The notes beneath the pieces are model-generated. The model did not search any database. It was not told the origin of the DNA and was given only the letters and a program-made list of their open reading frames with translations. Of a DNA stretch of 60,000 bases, positions 49,321 to 60,000 are shown one piece after another. This DNA is from Cryptomeria japonica (Eukaryota > Streptophyta > Pinopsida > Cupressales > Cupressaceae), in NCBI RefSeq assembly GCF_030272615.1, contig NC_081406.1:470634400-470694399 (forward strand). The letters run 5' to 3'. The position numbers and the translations under genes are program-made. Position 1 is the stretch's first letter; every line of letters begins with the position of its first letter.

Positions 49321-52080
49321 TCATGCGTAATACTTTCGGAGATGCATGTTGTTAGTGGGATTTGAGAAAGGTTCTCCCTCCGATGTTGCTAATTGATATG
49401 CGTCTGAGCCATATGCTATAGAGACAATGAAAGCCTGAGCCAATTAGGCTCAAATTTCCCCTTAATGATCTCAATAGATTGAGTTCTTAGGGTTAGATTT
49501 TAAGACCAAGTCTCCAAATTCAAAATGGTGCCCTTTTACCTTCTTGTTGTAGCTATGACGGAGATGATTTTGATATGCTTGTAGATGGGTCAAGGCTATC
49601 TAACACCTTTCATCTAGAATTTCTAATTAATGTAGTCTAGAAACTTTGTACGCTTCATCATCAATCAAGTGCTGCAAAGAAACTCTCAGTGATGGGATCT
49701 CCACCTCCAAAGGAAGAATAGCTTCTACACCATACACCAAGGATTAAAGTGTTGTGCTAATAAGGGTGCAGATAAAAGTGTGATATGCCCACAAGGCTGG
49801 ATTAAATTGCACATGCCAATCTTGGCCAATGTCATTAACAAGCTTTTTGATTATCTTTATAATAGTTTTATTGGATGCCCCAACTTGACCATTACTTTGT
49901 GTGTAATATGGAGTTGAGAAGTGATGCTAAATGTGAAACTTCTCATAGAGTTCTAAGGCATGTTTGTTCTAGAATGAATGACCATTATTTGTGACTATAG
50001 CCAGAGGGACCCCATATCGACATATGATATAGTTTAGTATGAACTTGGAAATTTGTTTACCAGTGATATAGGTCATAGGTATAGCCTCGATCCTTTTGGT
50101 GAAGTATTATGTGGTAGTTATCATGAACTTGTGTTTGTTTATTGATGTCAGGCGAATCTTGCCAATTAGGTCTAGTTCCCATTGAGAAAAGGGCCATGGA
50201 GATATAATTAGTTGAAGTTCTTGTGTTGGCACGTGAATCAAATTTACATGTAATTGGCACTTGTAAAATCATGGGCCTCTTGTTCCATTGTTGACCAATA
50301 GTATCCAACCCAAACCAACTTTTTGGCTAGGCTAAGACCAATGAAATGACCCCTACATATACCATTGTGAAATTTGTGTAAAGTCATTTGTGCTTCATCA
50401 GAATCTAGACACTTGAGGAGGGTTTGGTCAAAAGAATGATGGTAAAGGGTATCACTGATGATAACACATTTTGCAGATTGTCAGATAAAGGGTTGGAGGA
50501 AATGTTTGGGGGTATGGTTTAGAATTTTAGATAATCATAGATTTCATTATACGATGGGGAATAAGGAGTAACAAGTACACACACTAGATCTAATTAGGAG
50601 AGCTCAAAAGATGGGACCAATATTTGCTCCACCAGGAATTCACATTTGTCGATATTTTGAGGCATATCTAACATAGAAACAATGGTTGCCACAACATCCA
50701 TTGATTTGTTTTGGAGTCTGGGAACTTGATTGAACTGAATGACAGTTAAATTTGTTTTAAAGAACTGTACCAACTGCTTATAGGGAATGCGCTTGTCATC
50801 TTTCATCTCATAATAATCATTCACTTGTTGGATGACCAATTGTGAATCCCCATAGACTTGAAGATTTGTGATATGCCATTCAATTGTTATTCTAAGCCCT
50901 ATGACCAAAGCCTCGTACTCTGCAATGTTATTGTGTTATTGGTACAATCAAAAGTGGTTCAATACAAATTTAGAATAGCATCACCTTGAGGGGTTAAAAA
51001 TTATATTCTTGCCCCTCAGCCAAATCTTGTATGTGATCCATCAAAATACATCTGTCATGTATTAGAAGGAGTTGTTGAGAAAACTTCCTCATTAGGAAAA
51101 TCAGTCAACATTGGGTGATCATCTTGAATAGGTGCATCTGCGAGTTGATCTGCTATCACTTGTGCTTTTATTGTCTTTTTATCAATGTACTCAATATGAA
51201 AATCACTCAAGATCATGACCCATTTTTCTAGTAGGCCCATGAGAGATGCTCTGTTAAGTAAGTACTTCAATAGATCAATCTTGACCACTAGTAATGTTTT
51301 TGTGGTTTAACATGCAATGACAAAGATTTTGGACTTTAAATACCACTGCCAAGCATGCTCGCTCAATGGTAGAACAATTTAATTCATAGCGCACTAAGTT
51401 CCAATTGATATAGTAAATTTCCCTCTTTACCTTCTTCATCTTGCTGAGCTAAGAGGGCTCCTAGTGTTGTAGTAGTTGCAAAGATGTACAAAATGAAAGG
51501 ATTTCCCTCTATCAAAGGCATCAATACTGGGGTTGATAGAAGCTAATCTTTCAACACTTGAAATGCTTGTTGGCATTGTTCAGTCCATTTGAAGGCTACC
51601 CCTTTGTGAATCAAGTGTTAAAAAGGGTGACACTTGTCTGCCAATTGGGTTATGAATTGCCAGATTGATTGCAACTTTCTTTGAATACTTCTTATTTGAT
51701 GCAAATTTGTAGGTGGGGGCATATCCATAATTGCTTTAACCTTGTCAAGATCCACTTCAATGCCTCTATGAGAAATAATGTACCCTAGTAGTTTGCCAAT
51801 TGTCACGCCAAAACACACTTTTTTGGGTTGAGTCTAAGCTTTTGACTCTCCATCCTGTCAAATATAGTGCCTAGAATGCCTAGATGAATATCTCTTGCAA
51901 TGGATTTGCATAATAGATCATCAACAAATTTCTCCATCAATTTGTGTATAAAGTCATAAAATATTGTTGTCATGGCTCTTTGATATGTTGCTGATGCATT
52001 TTTTAGGCCAAATGGCATCACATTCCAACAATAGGTTCTCCATGCACATGTGAAAGCAACCTTGTGCTGGTTTTCGAGAG
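49321..52080 (-). pseudogene. Outer Tat pol: RT, dual RNase H and integrase (5'-truncated)
   Basis: Minus strand. RT starts abruptly at about 52080 with ENQHKVAFTCAWRTYCWNV, then MPFGLKNASATYQRAMTTIF, FVDDLLCKS (active site, YVDD altered to FVDD) and IISHRGIEVDLDKVKAIMDM. First RNase H: IDLLKYLLNRASLMGLLEKWVMILSDFHIEYID (51288-51190). Archaeal-type RNase H: GLRITIEWHITNLQVYGDSQLVIQQVNDYYEMKDDKRIPYK (50900-50780). Integrase: CRYGVPLAIVTNNGHSF (second Asp replaced by Asn), TPYYTQSNGQV, ending NPTNNMHLRKYYA near 49321. Gag, protease and the RT N-terminus are missing because the region abuts another element. Confidence 0.85.
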
Positions 52081-52084
52081 CTCA

Positions 52085-52895
52085 TTCCTTGGGTTCAACA
52101 AAATGAGGGTCTTCCTCATATAAGGTCTTCAACTCATCAAACCCCAGTACTTCAATTCTCATTTCGGTCAACCAATTTCTTCTTCTACTCAAAGCATCAA
52201 CAAATCTGTTTGATTTTCCACTCCTATGTTTCAAATAAAAAATATAGCTCTGCATGAATCAACCCATCTCATGTGCCTCTGGTTCAACTTACCTTGACTA
52301 TTTAAATACTGCAATGCTTGGTGATTTGTATACAACACAAACTCCTTAGGCATAAAATAATGTCTCCACTTCTTAAATGCTTGAATTATGGTATAGAACT
52401 CCTGATCATATACTGAATATCTTCTCCTTGCATCATTCAACTTTTCACTAAATTAGGCTACTGGTCTTCCTTCCCGACTTAATACTGCTGCAATTGCATT
52501 CCCACTTGCATCATAATCTACTTGAAATACTTTACTAAAATATGGTAGAGACAACATAGGACGCTCTGTCATTTTTTGCTTTGAAACTCAAAACTTCTGT
52601 TTGCTTTAGATGTCCATCTAAAATCCTTCCAATCTCCTCTCATTTTCCTAGTCATAGGGCTAAAAACTCAACTGAAATTCCTAATGAACTTCTGGTAGAA
52701 GCTAGCCAAACCATGAAATGATCTTACCTCTCCAATGCTTTCTGGTGTAGACCATTCAATAATTGCTCTTACTTTCTCTGGGTCCATCTTGAATCCATCC
52801 ACAGATATCACAAATCCCAAATATACTAGTTCTTCCTTTATGAAACTACACTTCTTAAGGTTTATCACATAGAACTTCATCATGGTAGGATCCAA
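52085..52895 (-). pseudogene. RT thumb and RNase H of the third gypsy element
   Basis: LKKCSFIKEELVYLGFVISVDGFKMDPEKVRAIIEWSTPESIGEVRSFHGLASFYQKFIRNFS (52860-52668) is the RT thumb/connection. RNase [55 protein letters not shown] (52415-52250). It ends LLTEMRIEVLGFDELKTLYEEDPHFVEP at about 52085, where homology breaks. Stops lie between blocks. Confidence 0.86.
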
Positions 52896-52899
52896 TCTT

Positions 52900-53130
52900 A
52901 AATTTTACCCAGCATTGTTCACTCACCAGTACCTTATGATCATGTTGAATCCATGCTATCTAGTAGGGTTTAGGGTGTTTTATCCTTTGTAACTTCAACT
53001 TGTTCACCAACTCCTCTGAGGCAAGATTATCCAAATTACCACTGTTAATTATGACTTTGCAACACTTACCTTCATCCTTACACCTTGTCTAAAACAAATT
53101 CTTCCTCTGCAACATTTCCTGGTCTATTTC
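52900..53130 (-). pseudogene. Protease of the third gypsy element (active site altered)
   Basis: Read on the minus strand: CCKVIINSGNLDNLASEELVNKLKLQRIKHPKPY, then HDHKVLVSEQC. The catalytic DSG is NSG here. Sequence passes directly from the protease to the RT thumb, so about 500 bp of RT are deleted. Confidence 0.75.
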
Positions 53131-53133
53131 ATC

Positions 53134-54132
53134 CTAACATAGGGTTCTCCTTATCATCAAAGCTTCTCCATCTTCAAGTTTATTTACGGATTCAGTAGGA
53201 TTTTCCTCAAGAAAAGTAGTTCTTCCATTGTTCTCTATCCTCCTATTTGAACTACCTAGTATACATTCAAAGGCTCGGTGTCCTTTTCCACACTTAAAAC
53301 AAGTTTCTTGAAACTTCCTCTTTTCATCCCCCTTATAACCCTCTTTTTGGTATCCACTCTTTCCACCATTCCGATAAAAATTCCTATTATCTCTACGGTG
53401 TGAATTATGATATTTGCCTTCTTCCTTGCCTTTTTCTGCTCTGCAAAATATCTCCCTTTCAGTAAATGTTCCGCCTCTTTGCAATTTTCCTTCTCTTTCT
53501 CTCTATCTCTGCTCATGTTTTTTTTTCAACTTTTCCTCAACCTTCAAGGCATATTGATAAGCCTCTTCCACACTTTGCAACTTGATTAAATTGATCTCTT
53601 CATATATAGACATCTACAATCCATTGATATACCTCACAATTTATTCAGCCTTATCCTTGGTATGTCCGCATCTGATGTTTAACTTGTAGAACTCTTCGAT
53701 ATACTCCTTCACACTAGAATCCTATTTCAAGTTTTGCAACTTCCAGAGTAAATTCACTTGATAATTTGCAGGTAAGAACTTGACTTTCAACTTACTCACC
53801 ATCCTATCCCAAGATTTAATTTTCTCCTTGCCTCTTCTCTGTCTATCCATATGCAAATATTCCCACCACAATGATGCATGTCCTTTCAACTTTGTGCAAG
53901 CGTACTTCACCTTTTTATCTTCACTTGTGTTTTCAAAATTGAAATATTTCTCCATTTCTATGATCCAATCTATCAATTTGTCTGAATCCAATTTGCCACT
54001 ATAGTCTGGTGGGTTAAAATGTGGTTTAGTATTCACTTTTGGCAAGGATCTTATGAACCTCATATTGGATCTCAAATCAACAGATTGGATAAGTTCTAAG
54101 GAAATGCCAACTCCTATGATCAAACCCTGCAA
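53134..54132 (-). pseudogene. Gag of the third gypsy element
   Basis: The 54132-53722 frame contains the retrotransposon gag domain: PKVNTKPHFNPPDYSGKLDSDKLIDWIIEMEKYFNFEN, VKYACTKLKGHASLWWEYLHMDRQRRGKEKIKSWDRMVSKLKVKFLP. A frame change leads to a basic linker and a zinc knuckle CFKCGKGHRAFEC (53301-53263), which is one residue shorter than CX2CX4HX4C. Upstream of 54132 the frame continues weakly without a clear ATG. Confidence 0.84.
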
Positions 54133-55908
54133 TTGACTTGGCCAACTTATAGAGTGAACCTATGTGGTTACTAACTCCCTCACTTCAGGCTCTACAAGAC
54201 CCAGATGCGTATACCTATTTACTAGTGGCTTTTGATGGATAATGCTTTTTATAGCAGATTGTTTATCTTAATCTAACTTCCTCCTATCTCAGAATGGAAT
54301 AGGTCCCTAGGATGGGTGGCTTTTAGATGAGTTCAAGATTGTTGTTGTGGAAGCTATTAGATATTTGTACTTGAAATTTATAAGTATGTATACTATTGCT
54401 AACTGGTTTTATGTGTCCTACTCAACTAGTCCTATTGTTTTAATGTAAAATTAGTTAATACGGTAAAGGTTGTGATTTGTGAATGACCAGTGTCTTTCCT
54501 ATTATTTGGGCTACAAAGTCTTATATTTCTCTAGGACTTAATGTATGATTTGTGAGATAGTTTTTAAACCTACCCCCTTTGGTAAATCTGTCAGTTACTA
54601 TTTCTTATGAGATCTGCTAAATGGTTATATCATAAACTGCTTGAATGAAATTAACCTTAACCTTAAAGGACCATCCAAGGAAGAACTACAAGGAACAATT
54701 ACAATTCACAAGTAGATCTTTTTAATCCAAGTTTTTAACATAGAAACATAAAATTAACTGTAAGAATACATATAACCTTATCTCCTTTAGATAATATCAC
54801 AAACAACTGCCTACAGAAAATGGAATAACTCACAACACATATGCGAAGGAAAACAACTTATTGTATTAAAAGGTTCAAAATAATACAAATATTATCCAGA
54901 GTCTCTCCTATATTTTTCTCTCACTCTCCCCCTCATATCTACATTTTTTAACCACTTATATATGTGGTTGAATGGGCACCATACCCCTTTTGGGGTGAAA
55001 AGTCACCATTTTACATTAAAATTAACAAAACCCTTTGAAATTAATATGCAAACTAGTTAGTCAATAACCTTGCTTTAAGCTATCTTTTGGGTTTTTGTTT
55101 GGTTGGCAGCCTTAAACTTTAGATAAGAATCTGAATTTTTTTTTTGTAATAGGAATAATCCACTTCTAAAATGGATCTTCATCAGATTTGATATTGGCAT
55201 ACATTTTCTTTCCAAGTCAACATCTTCTTTCATGCAGGTTGAAATAACAGGATTTTCAGCCTTCTTACGGTCTTCTGTATGGTCTACAACCAAAAACACA
55301 TTGTAAAGATATAATATTTTTACTGGAGCTTGGAAACTTGATTTTATGAAATGGGTATTTCTTATATTTTCATGTTTCATTCATTTTAATTCTCTATTCA
55401 TATAATCTTTTCTACAAATAAAAAACACTAGTCTTTCATGGGGTCCATTGGAATTAATTTATTCATATCCTCCTTTACTCTAGTTGTTCAAGTCATTAAT
55501 CATCCATTATATGTCATTTCCATGAAGTGAACACCATTTTTAATAGTGGGGTGCTTGAAATTATTTAAAAATTTGAATCCCCAACACCTCTCTTCATCCT
55601 GATCGATCATCACTGGATTTGCTCCTACTTCTCCCACTCCCACTTCTTCTTCTTCATGTTCGCTCACATCCTCAATATCAACCTCTTCTTTGGGCCATTT
55701 AAATAACTTGCAATCATGTTGCAATTTGTCTCAATATATCCATCACCGCTAGATCTGCATATATCTTTATTCCACCTCTAACATTTCCACTTCGTTCCAT
55801 TTAGACAAGCCCTTTGCAGGTGCAAGTCAAATCCACAATCTGCCATCCTACAACAAGTTTCAACTGAAAACAATCTTCTCAGATGAAGAACCTTCATTTT
55901 GATACCAA
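54133..55908. other. Unassigned; possible leader of the third gypsy element
   Basis: No protein recognised. A 74-codon minus-strand frame (55500-55724) has CKLFKWPKEEVDIEDVSEHEEEEVG, an acidic sequence of unknown nature. The segment at 54750-54990 resembles LTR-type leader DNA. If the LTR edge at 55909 belongs to the gag at 54132, the leader would be unusually long (1.8 kb), so another insertion may lie here. Confidence 0.35.
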
Positions 55909-56640
55909 CTGACACAACCACAGTAGGAGGGTTCTCAAAGAGAACTTTTTGGATCATGCAACAAGACCAACATAATAGAAACAAGAACACACAATAAAGA
56001 GAATGCAAGACCAAGCTTTGATTAAATCATGAATTCAAATACAACTGGCTGACAACATCCTGGCTTCAAGCAGGCTAGCAGTCCTAATTACAAAACACAC
56101 ATTCAATCTGGAACTAAAAGATGTTCAAATTCAATTTATATCTAGATGATCATCTACTACCCTTCACTTCTCAACTAGGATCTAATACATCAATATATAG
56201 CATCCAGAACACATCCGGGTTGGCCAAAGAAAGGATACAACCCCTAAGATGGGAAAGTGTAATGTACAAATAGGTCAACCCCAACCATGAAGAAAATCCT
56301 TCAAATTTTTTTGAAATGAAATGCAGACCAAAAGAAAGGTCTGCCAAGCATATGGGAACATTGTATGAGGTGCCTATCAACTCTGCAAGTCAAGGAGATG
56401 CTCCACAAGGTAAGGAAACACCATCTAGCCATTAAGGCTCAAACTAGTCCAAAAATTAAGAACTTCCAAACATTTCGTAAGTGAAATCTTGTCGGAATGA
56501 GATCCAAATGAGTTGAGATCTAGGATCAAGGTACAAGAACATGTCTACAAGATAAATCTAAATCTGCACTAAATATGAGCAACTCAAAGGGGTCCGAAGT
56601 GAAACACAGAACTAAACAAAATTGAAAGAAAATATTATTA
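55909..56640 (-). repeat. Possible LTR with degenerate tRNA-Met primer site
   Basis: On the minus strand TGGTATCAAAATGAAGG (55906-55890) resembles a tRNA-Met primer site in its first eight bases and is preceded by GTGTCA, an LTR-like CA end at 55909. No partner LTR was found and the right edge is a guess from where gag-like sequence starts (about 56640). Confidence 0.3.
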
Positions 56641-56649
56641 TTTTTGGTT

Positions 56650-58239
56650 GATGCAAGATTGTGAAGAACCAAGGATGCTCCTGCATGAATATACACATTT
56701 TGATACTGCTCCTGTTGTTACGATACCATCATGTTTTGAGAATTTTGTTGTGTTTGTTGAGATGGAATTGCCATCTCCATTTGAGATTGACGTTGTGCTT
56801 TTGATTGTTGAAACTACAATTGTGGTTGATAATGTACATTTGTTTGTTGTTGTTGTGTTTGGGACATATAATAACTTGTTTTCCCCTGTTGTGTATATTG
56901 AAGCACATAATGTTGTTGGTGCTAATGTTGTTGATAATGAATTGGAATTTGTTTATTTTGCACCACTTGCTATTGCCTTGGTACATATCCTAGTAATTTT
57001 ATAAAGCCATTTATGGGCTTTGGGTTGTTTCACTTTCATATGTGGTATGGCATCCGTGTTAACTCATTGTGAATTATGTCCAAATGATTATTGTTGTTGC
57101 AAGTTTGTATTAACTTGTGGTGGCCTAGAAGGCACTACCATATGTTGTTGAGTAATATTGTTGTTGTGTATTACTTGATTGCACATTCAAAGGTGCCTAT
57201 TGTTGTACTTGATGTTGCAATTATGCATTTTTGTTCATTCAATATGTAGCCACAATATATTATCTTGTTGACAAAGTTTGAGTCATTTGTGCATGTGTAG
57301 TTGTCATACATGCTGAACTCAAATGTACATAAGCATTTTGTTGCATCATTGGATTGGTATAAACATTAGGGATATTCGACATCCCAGTCATAAAATATTC
57401 TTGCATCTCTAGTTGTGAACCAACTTTAGGAACTTGACATACTTTTTGTCGTGTTGTATTTGTCAACATTTTTGTCTTCACCATTTGATCTTTGGGAAAT
57501 GGTGTTGTATTATATAATGAATTATTGATGACCTCAAACATTGATTTTGGTGGAATATTCACACTTAAAGATTTAGAGACACGTTTCTCCAGTAGTGTGG
57601 TTGGAGCCTCTTGTAAATTTGCTTCATCTGGATGAGGTTCAAAACTTAAGAGGTTGTCCACCTCATGTTGAGTTTGCACATTTGTTTGATCATTCAAGGT
57701 TGTAGCAAAATTCATCAGATCCTTGCATTTTTTGGGATACATTTGAAACACTTTGCTCAAGAGCTTATCCATTTTTCTTATCATTTTAGGGTTATTAACA
57801 ACCATTTCAATATCATCGAAGGCGTCTGATTTCGATGAAGAATTCGATGGATTATTTGGATCTATTTCTTGTTAAAGATCCTGGTTTGATCCAAATTTTT
57901 GTAAAAGATTTTCTTCTCCATGTGAAGTTGATGGTAATTGGGGAGTTGTTATGGGCTTAACTGATTTATGCCAAAAGGTGCACTCCCTGATGGTATCGAT
58001 GGAACACTCACATATCCTGGTTTCATTGGTACAAACATGGGTTCACAGTATGGTGGTGGTCATAATTGTACCATCCCATATTGTGGTAATGTGCTTCTTG
58101 GCCGACCCACCTTACAATCAAGTGGTTGGGTTTGATATTGTTTAATATGCATGTTTGGTGCTTTATCCATTGGAAATGACATGGCTTGATATGTAGATTT
58201 GTGTGATTTCTTGGACTTGGACCTTGTTTTAGTAGGCAT
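56650..58239 (-). pseudogene. Gln/Asn-rich gag-like pseudogene
   Basis: Minus strand. It starts MPTKTRSKSKKSHKSTYQAM at 58239 and runs as YGMVQLWPPPYCEPMFVPMKPGYVSVPSIPSG in a second frame. A third frame (57805-57260, 181 codons) holds VVNNPKMIRKMDKLLSKVFQMYPKKCKDLMNFATTL. The downstream part (57000-56650) is extremely Gln-rich (TQQQQTNVHYQPQ type). The composition and a basic start resemble the disordered N-terminal part of a Tat-type gag, but no capsid domain or knuckle is present, so the assignment is tentative. It ends where the possible LTR at 55909-56640 begins. Confidence 0.45.
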
Positions 58240-60000
58240 GTCACTATGCAATATTTTTAGGATTTTTGACTTTTAGGATGATGTATGCAACTAATGCAAC
58301 TTAAAAGGATGACAAACACAACTTATGTTTTTGGTATTTTTAAAATTTGGTTTTGATAATGGTGTGTAACTAAGTGCAAATTTTGGGCTTTTATAATGTA
58401 ATCTATGTTTTTGGACTTTTGAATTTTTGGAATGATAATGAAATGAAGCTATGTGCAATTTAAGGTAATGATAATACAACCTATGTTTTTTGACTTTATT
58501 GAAGATTTGAACAAACTTTTGGAATGCAAACCTAAAGATGCAATCTTGGGAAATTGAAATATAGTCTAGAACTTAAAAGGACAAGGACAAAATGATGATA
58601 GGGCAAATGAAAATGTCTCACGTATTGCTTGGATCCTAAGCTAGTTTTGACAAAATGATGTTGATAAAAAGACAAATTTTGGACAAGGTCAAGACTTCCT
58701 AACAATAACTTAGGGTTTGATCTAAAGTTTTAAATTCTTTTAAGTTTGGCAAAACCTAATTTTGAGGTTAAATGCAAGTTGGCAATGATAATGACAAGGA
58801 CCAAAATTATGATACAAATATGATATGATTTGAATATATGCTATAGTATGATATGATATAACCTAAGGATATGATATGACAAAAATCAACCTAAGACTAG
58901 GGTTTTTGATTATGCAATGAAAAAGCTAATGCATCGAGAATTAATGACTTGGACATTTCAAAATGCAACCTAATCCAAGACCTAATTTTGGTACTATGAC
59001 AATAGTGAAATGAAGGTGAATGATGAAAACCTTGGAAAATGATTTTGAACCTAAGTGAAAAAGGGGATAATGACTTTGCAAATGGATTAATATGAAAAGT
59101 AATGAATAAATATCCTAAGTCCTAAGTTTTGACTATGCAAAATCTAATCCTAAATGACATGAATTTTGAAACTAAGGTATCCAATTGTTTGACATGCCAT
59201 GTTTATGTGACCCTTTTGAACTTGGATAATAACTTGGAATTTTCTGAGACAAATTTTACTTTGTTTGAACTTTGTTTGACTTTTGGATGTGTTTTGGACT
59301 TTGAAAGCTTTGTTTTTATGTTGATAACCAAGGTTGTTTGTGAATGATTTTGATATGAACCTTTGTTTTTCTTGTGATGTTTTGTTGTTTGTGACCTTTT
59401 CTTGTAATGTAATCCTTTAACAAGAATGGAAAACATAATGGTTGTTTGTCTTTTGCATGAAAATAAACACATTCAAGTACAACCCTAGGTCAGACAAGGA
59501 CAATATATGTTGAATCCCACTTCAAAAATTAATCCGTAGCTGGACTTATTCATATTGAATATCATAAAATTCTAGTAACACTGGCTCCCCTTCATGACAC
59601 TCACTTCTTGGGCACACTAGACTTTGAATTCCCAAAGATTTGAAGATATCAGGGAATTTGATATCTTAATAATTAACTGAGAGGTTGTGGGGAGCTTCAA
59701 AGGTCAGACCTCCTCCACCAACAAGTAGAAGGTTTTTTGGTAACTAAAACAGATTTTCTTCTTAGTGGGGGAACTTCAATAGAACATGTAGTGTCTACCC
59801 ATGTGGCGACAACTCATTTAAGAACCTATCCCAGTCCTCATTAAAGGATTTTTGCATATCTCACATAAGTATGGATACTGAGGGAAATCATCAGTTTAGA
59901 TACATGTCACCAAGAAGTCGCGGCTTTCACCTAACTTATTAATTTTTATAGCGGGCTGAAGAAGTATCGCTTGGGCCGTTTCCTCTCATTGGACAATATG
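58240..60000. other. Probable 5' leader/LTR DNA upstream of the Gln-rich gag
   Basis: No gene. 58260-58500 is a degenerate tandem repeat of about 90 bp (CTATGTTTTTGGACTTTT...GATAATG...GTGCAATTTAAGG). 58500-59150 is A/T-rich with repeated CCTAA and ATGATAATG words. Near 59945-59955 the minus strand reads CCCGCTATAAAAATT, a possible LTR promoter driving leftward, consistent with a minus-strand element whose 5' LTR straddles the window edge. No PBS was identified. Confidence 0.35.

Larger units (their letters stand above)
52081..54132 (-). mobile_element. Third Ty3/gypsy element (chromovirus-like), internally deleted
   Basis: Minus-strand gag, protease, part of RT and RNase H in order. Most of RT (fingers and palm) is missing between protease and thumb, and everything after RNase H is cut at about 52080, where outer Tat RT begins. 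The sequence family differs from the 3.7-18.2 kb array (different gag and knuckle). Confidence 0.8.

Noticed and set aside
55500-55724. Possible GRF-type zinc finger (CKLFKWPKEE)
   Set aside because: Only the last few residues resemble the motif and the required upstream Cys/His spacing is absent.
56648-57004. 118-codon plus-strand frame rich in Val/Phe
   Set aside because: Antisense to the Gln-rich (CAA) minus-strand trace, which explains its Val/Leu/Cys composition.

Overview
The window is plant nuclear DNA from a large, repeat-packed genome. Nearly every coding trace belongs to a plant LTR retrotransposon: Ty3/gypsy chromovirus-like, Ty3/gypsy Tat-like, or Ty1/copia. The only host-gene traces are two broken NBS-LRR disease-resistance fragments with plant splice sites. 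The mix of old, decayed, nested elements suits a gymnosperm (conifer-type) genome, but that is an inference. I see no intact host gene, no rRNA or tRNA gene and no CRISPR. All retroelement genes here carry stops or frameshifts.

Layout. 1-350: compound microsatellite. 351-1442: unassigned, ending in a LINE-like 3' tail. 2333-3260: NBS-LRR remnant (MHD-like motif plus first LRRs). 3700-18162: minus-strand tandem array of one chromovirus-like family, LTR-internal-LTR-internal-LTR-internal(truncated). The third unit is split by a Ty1/copia-type solo LTR (15030-16443) with a near-perfect 5-bp target duplication. 18163-21490: unassigned T-rich DNA. 21491-22535: second NBS-LRR remnant (later LRRs). 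22648-25102: internally deleted Ty1/copia element with both LTRs.

25.1-52.1 kb is best read as two nested Tat-lineage elements. The outer element (minus strand) has its 3' LTR at about 25.1-26.57 kb, an antisense plant-mobile-domain (PMD) gene at 27.4-29.3 kb, a spacer to 31146, and its integrase, RNase H and RT at 49.3-52.08 kb. It is interrupted by an inner plus-strand Tat element (31152-49052) flanked by the 5-bp repeat GTACT. The inner element has a 7.8-kb decayed gag-pol in essentially one frame, with a second (archaeal-type) RNase H, and its own antisense PMD gene. Its right end is abnormal: a forward LTR is followed directly by an inverted LTR, so both outer termini are U3 ends. Both antisense PMD genes have a well-formed TATA box upstream in their own direction, and splice signals suggest an intron ahead of the PMD exon.

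52081-54132 is a third Ty3/gypsy element (minus strand, most of RT deleted), fused to the outer Tat element at about 52080. 54133-60000 holds LTR-like and leader-like DNA and a glutamine-rich gag-like pseudogene (56650-58239, minus strand).

The most interesting points are the antisense PMD gene with its own promoter in two independent elements, the U3-to-U3 inner insertion with a head-to-head LTR palindrome, and the shared-LTR chromovirus array.
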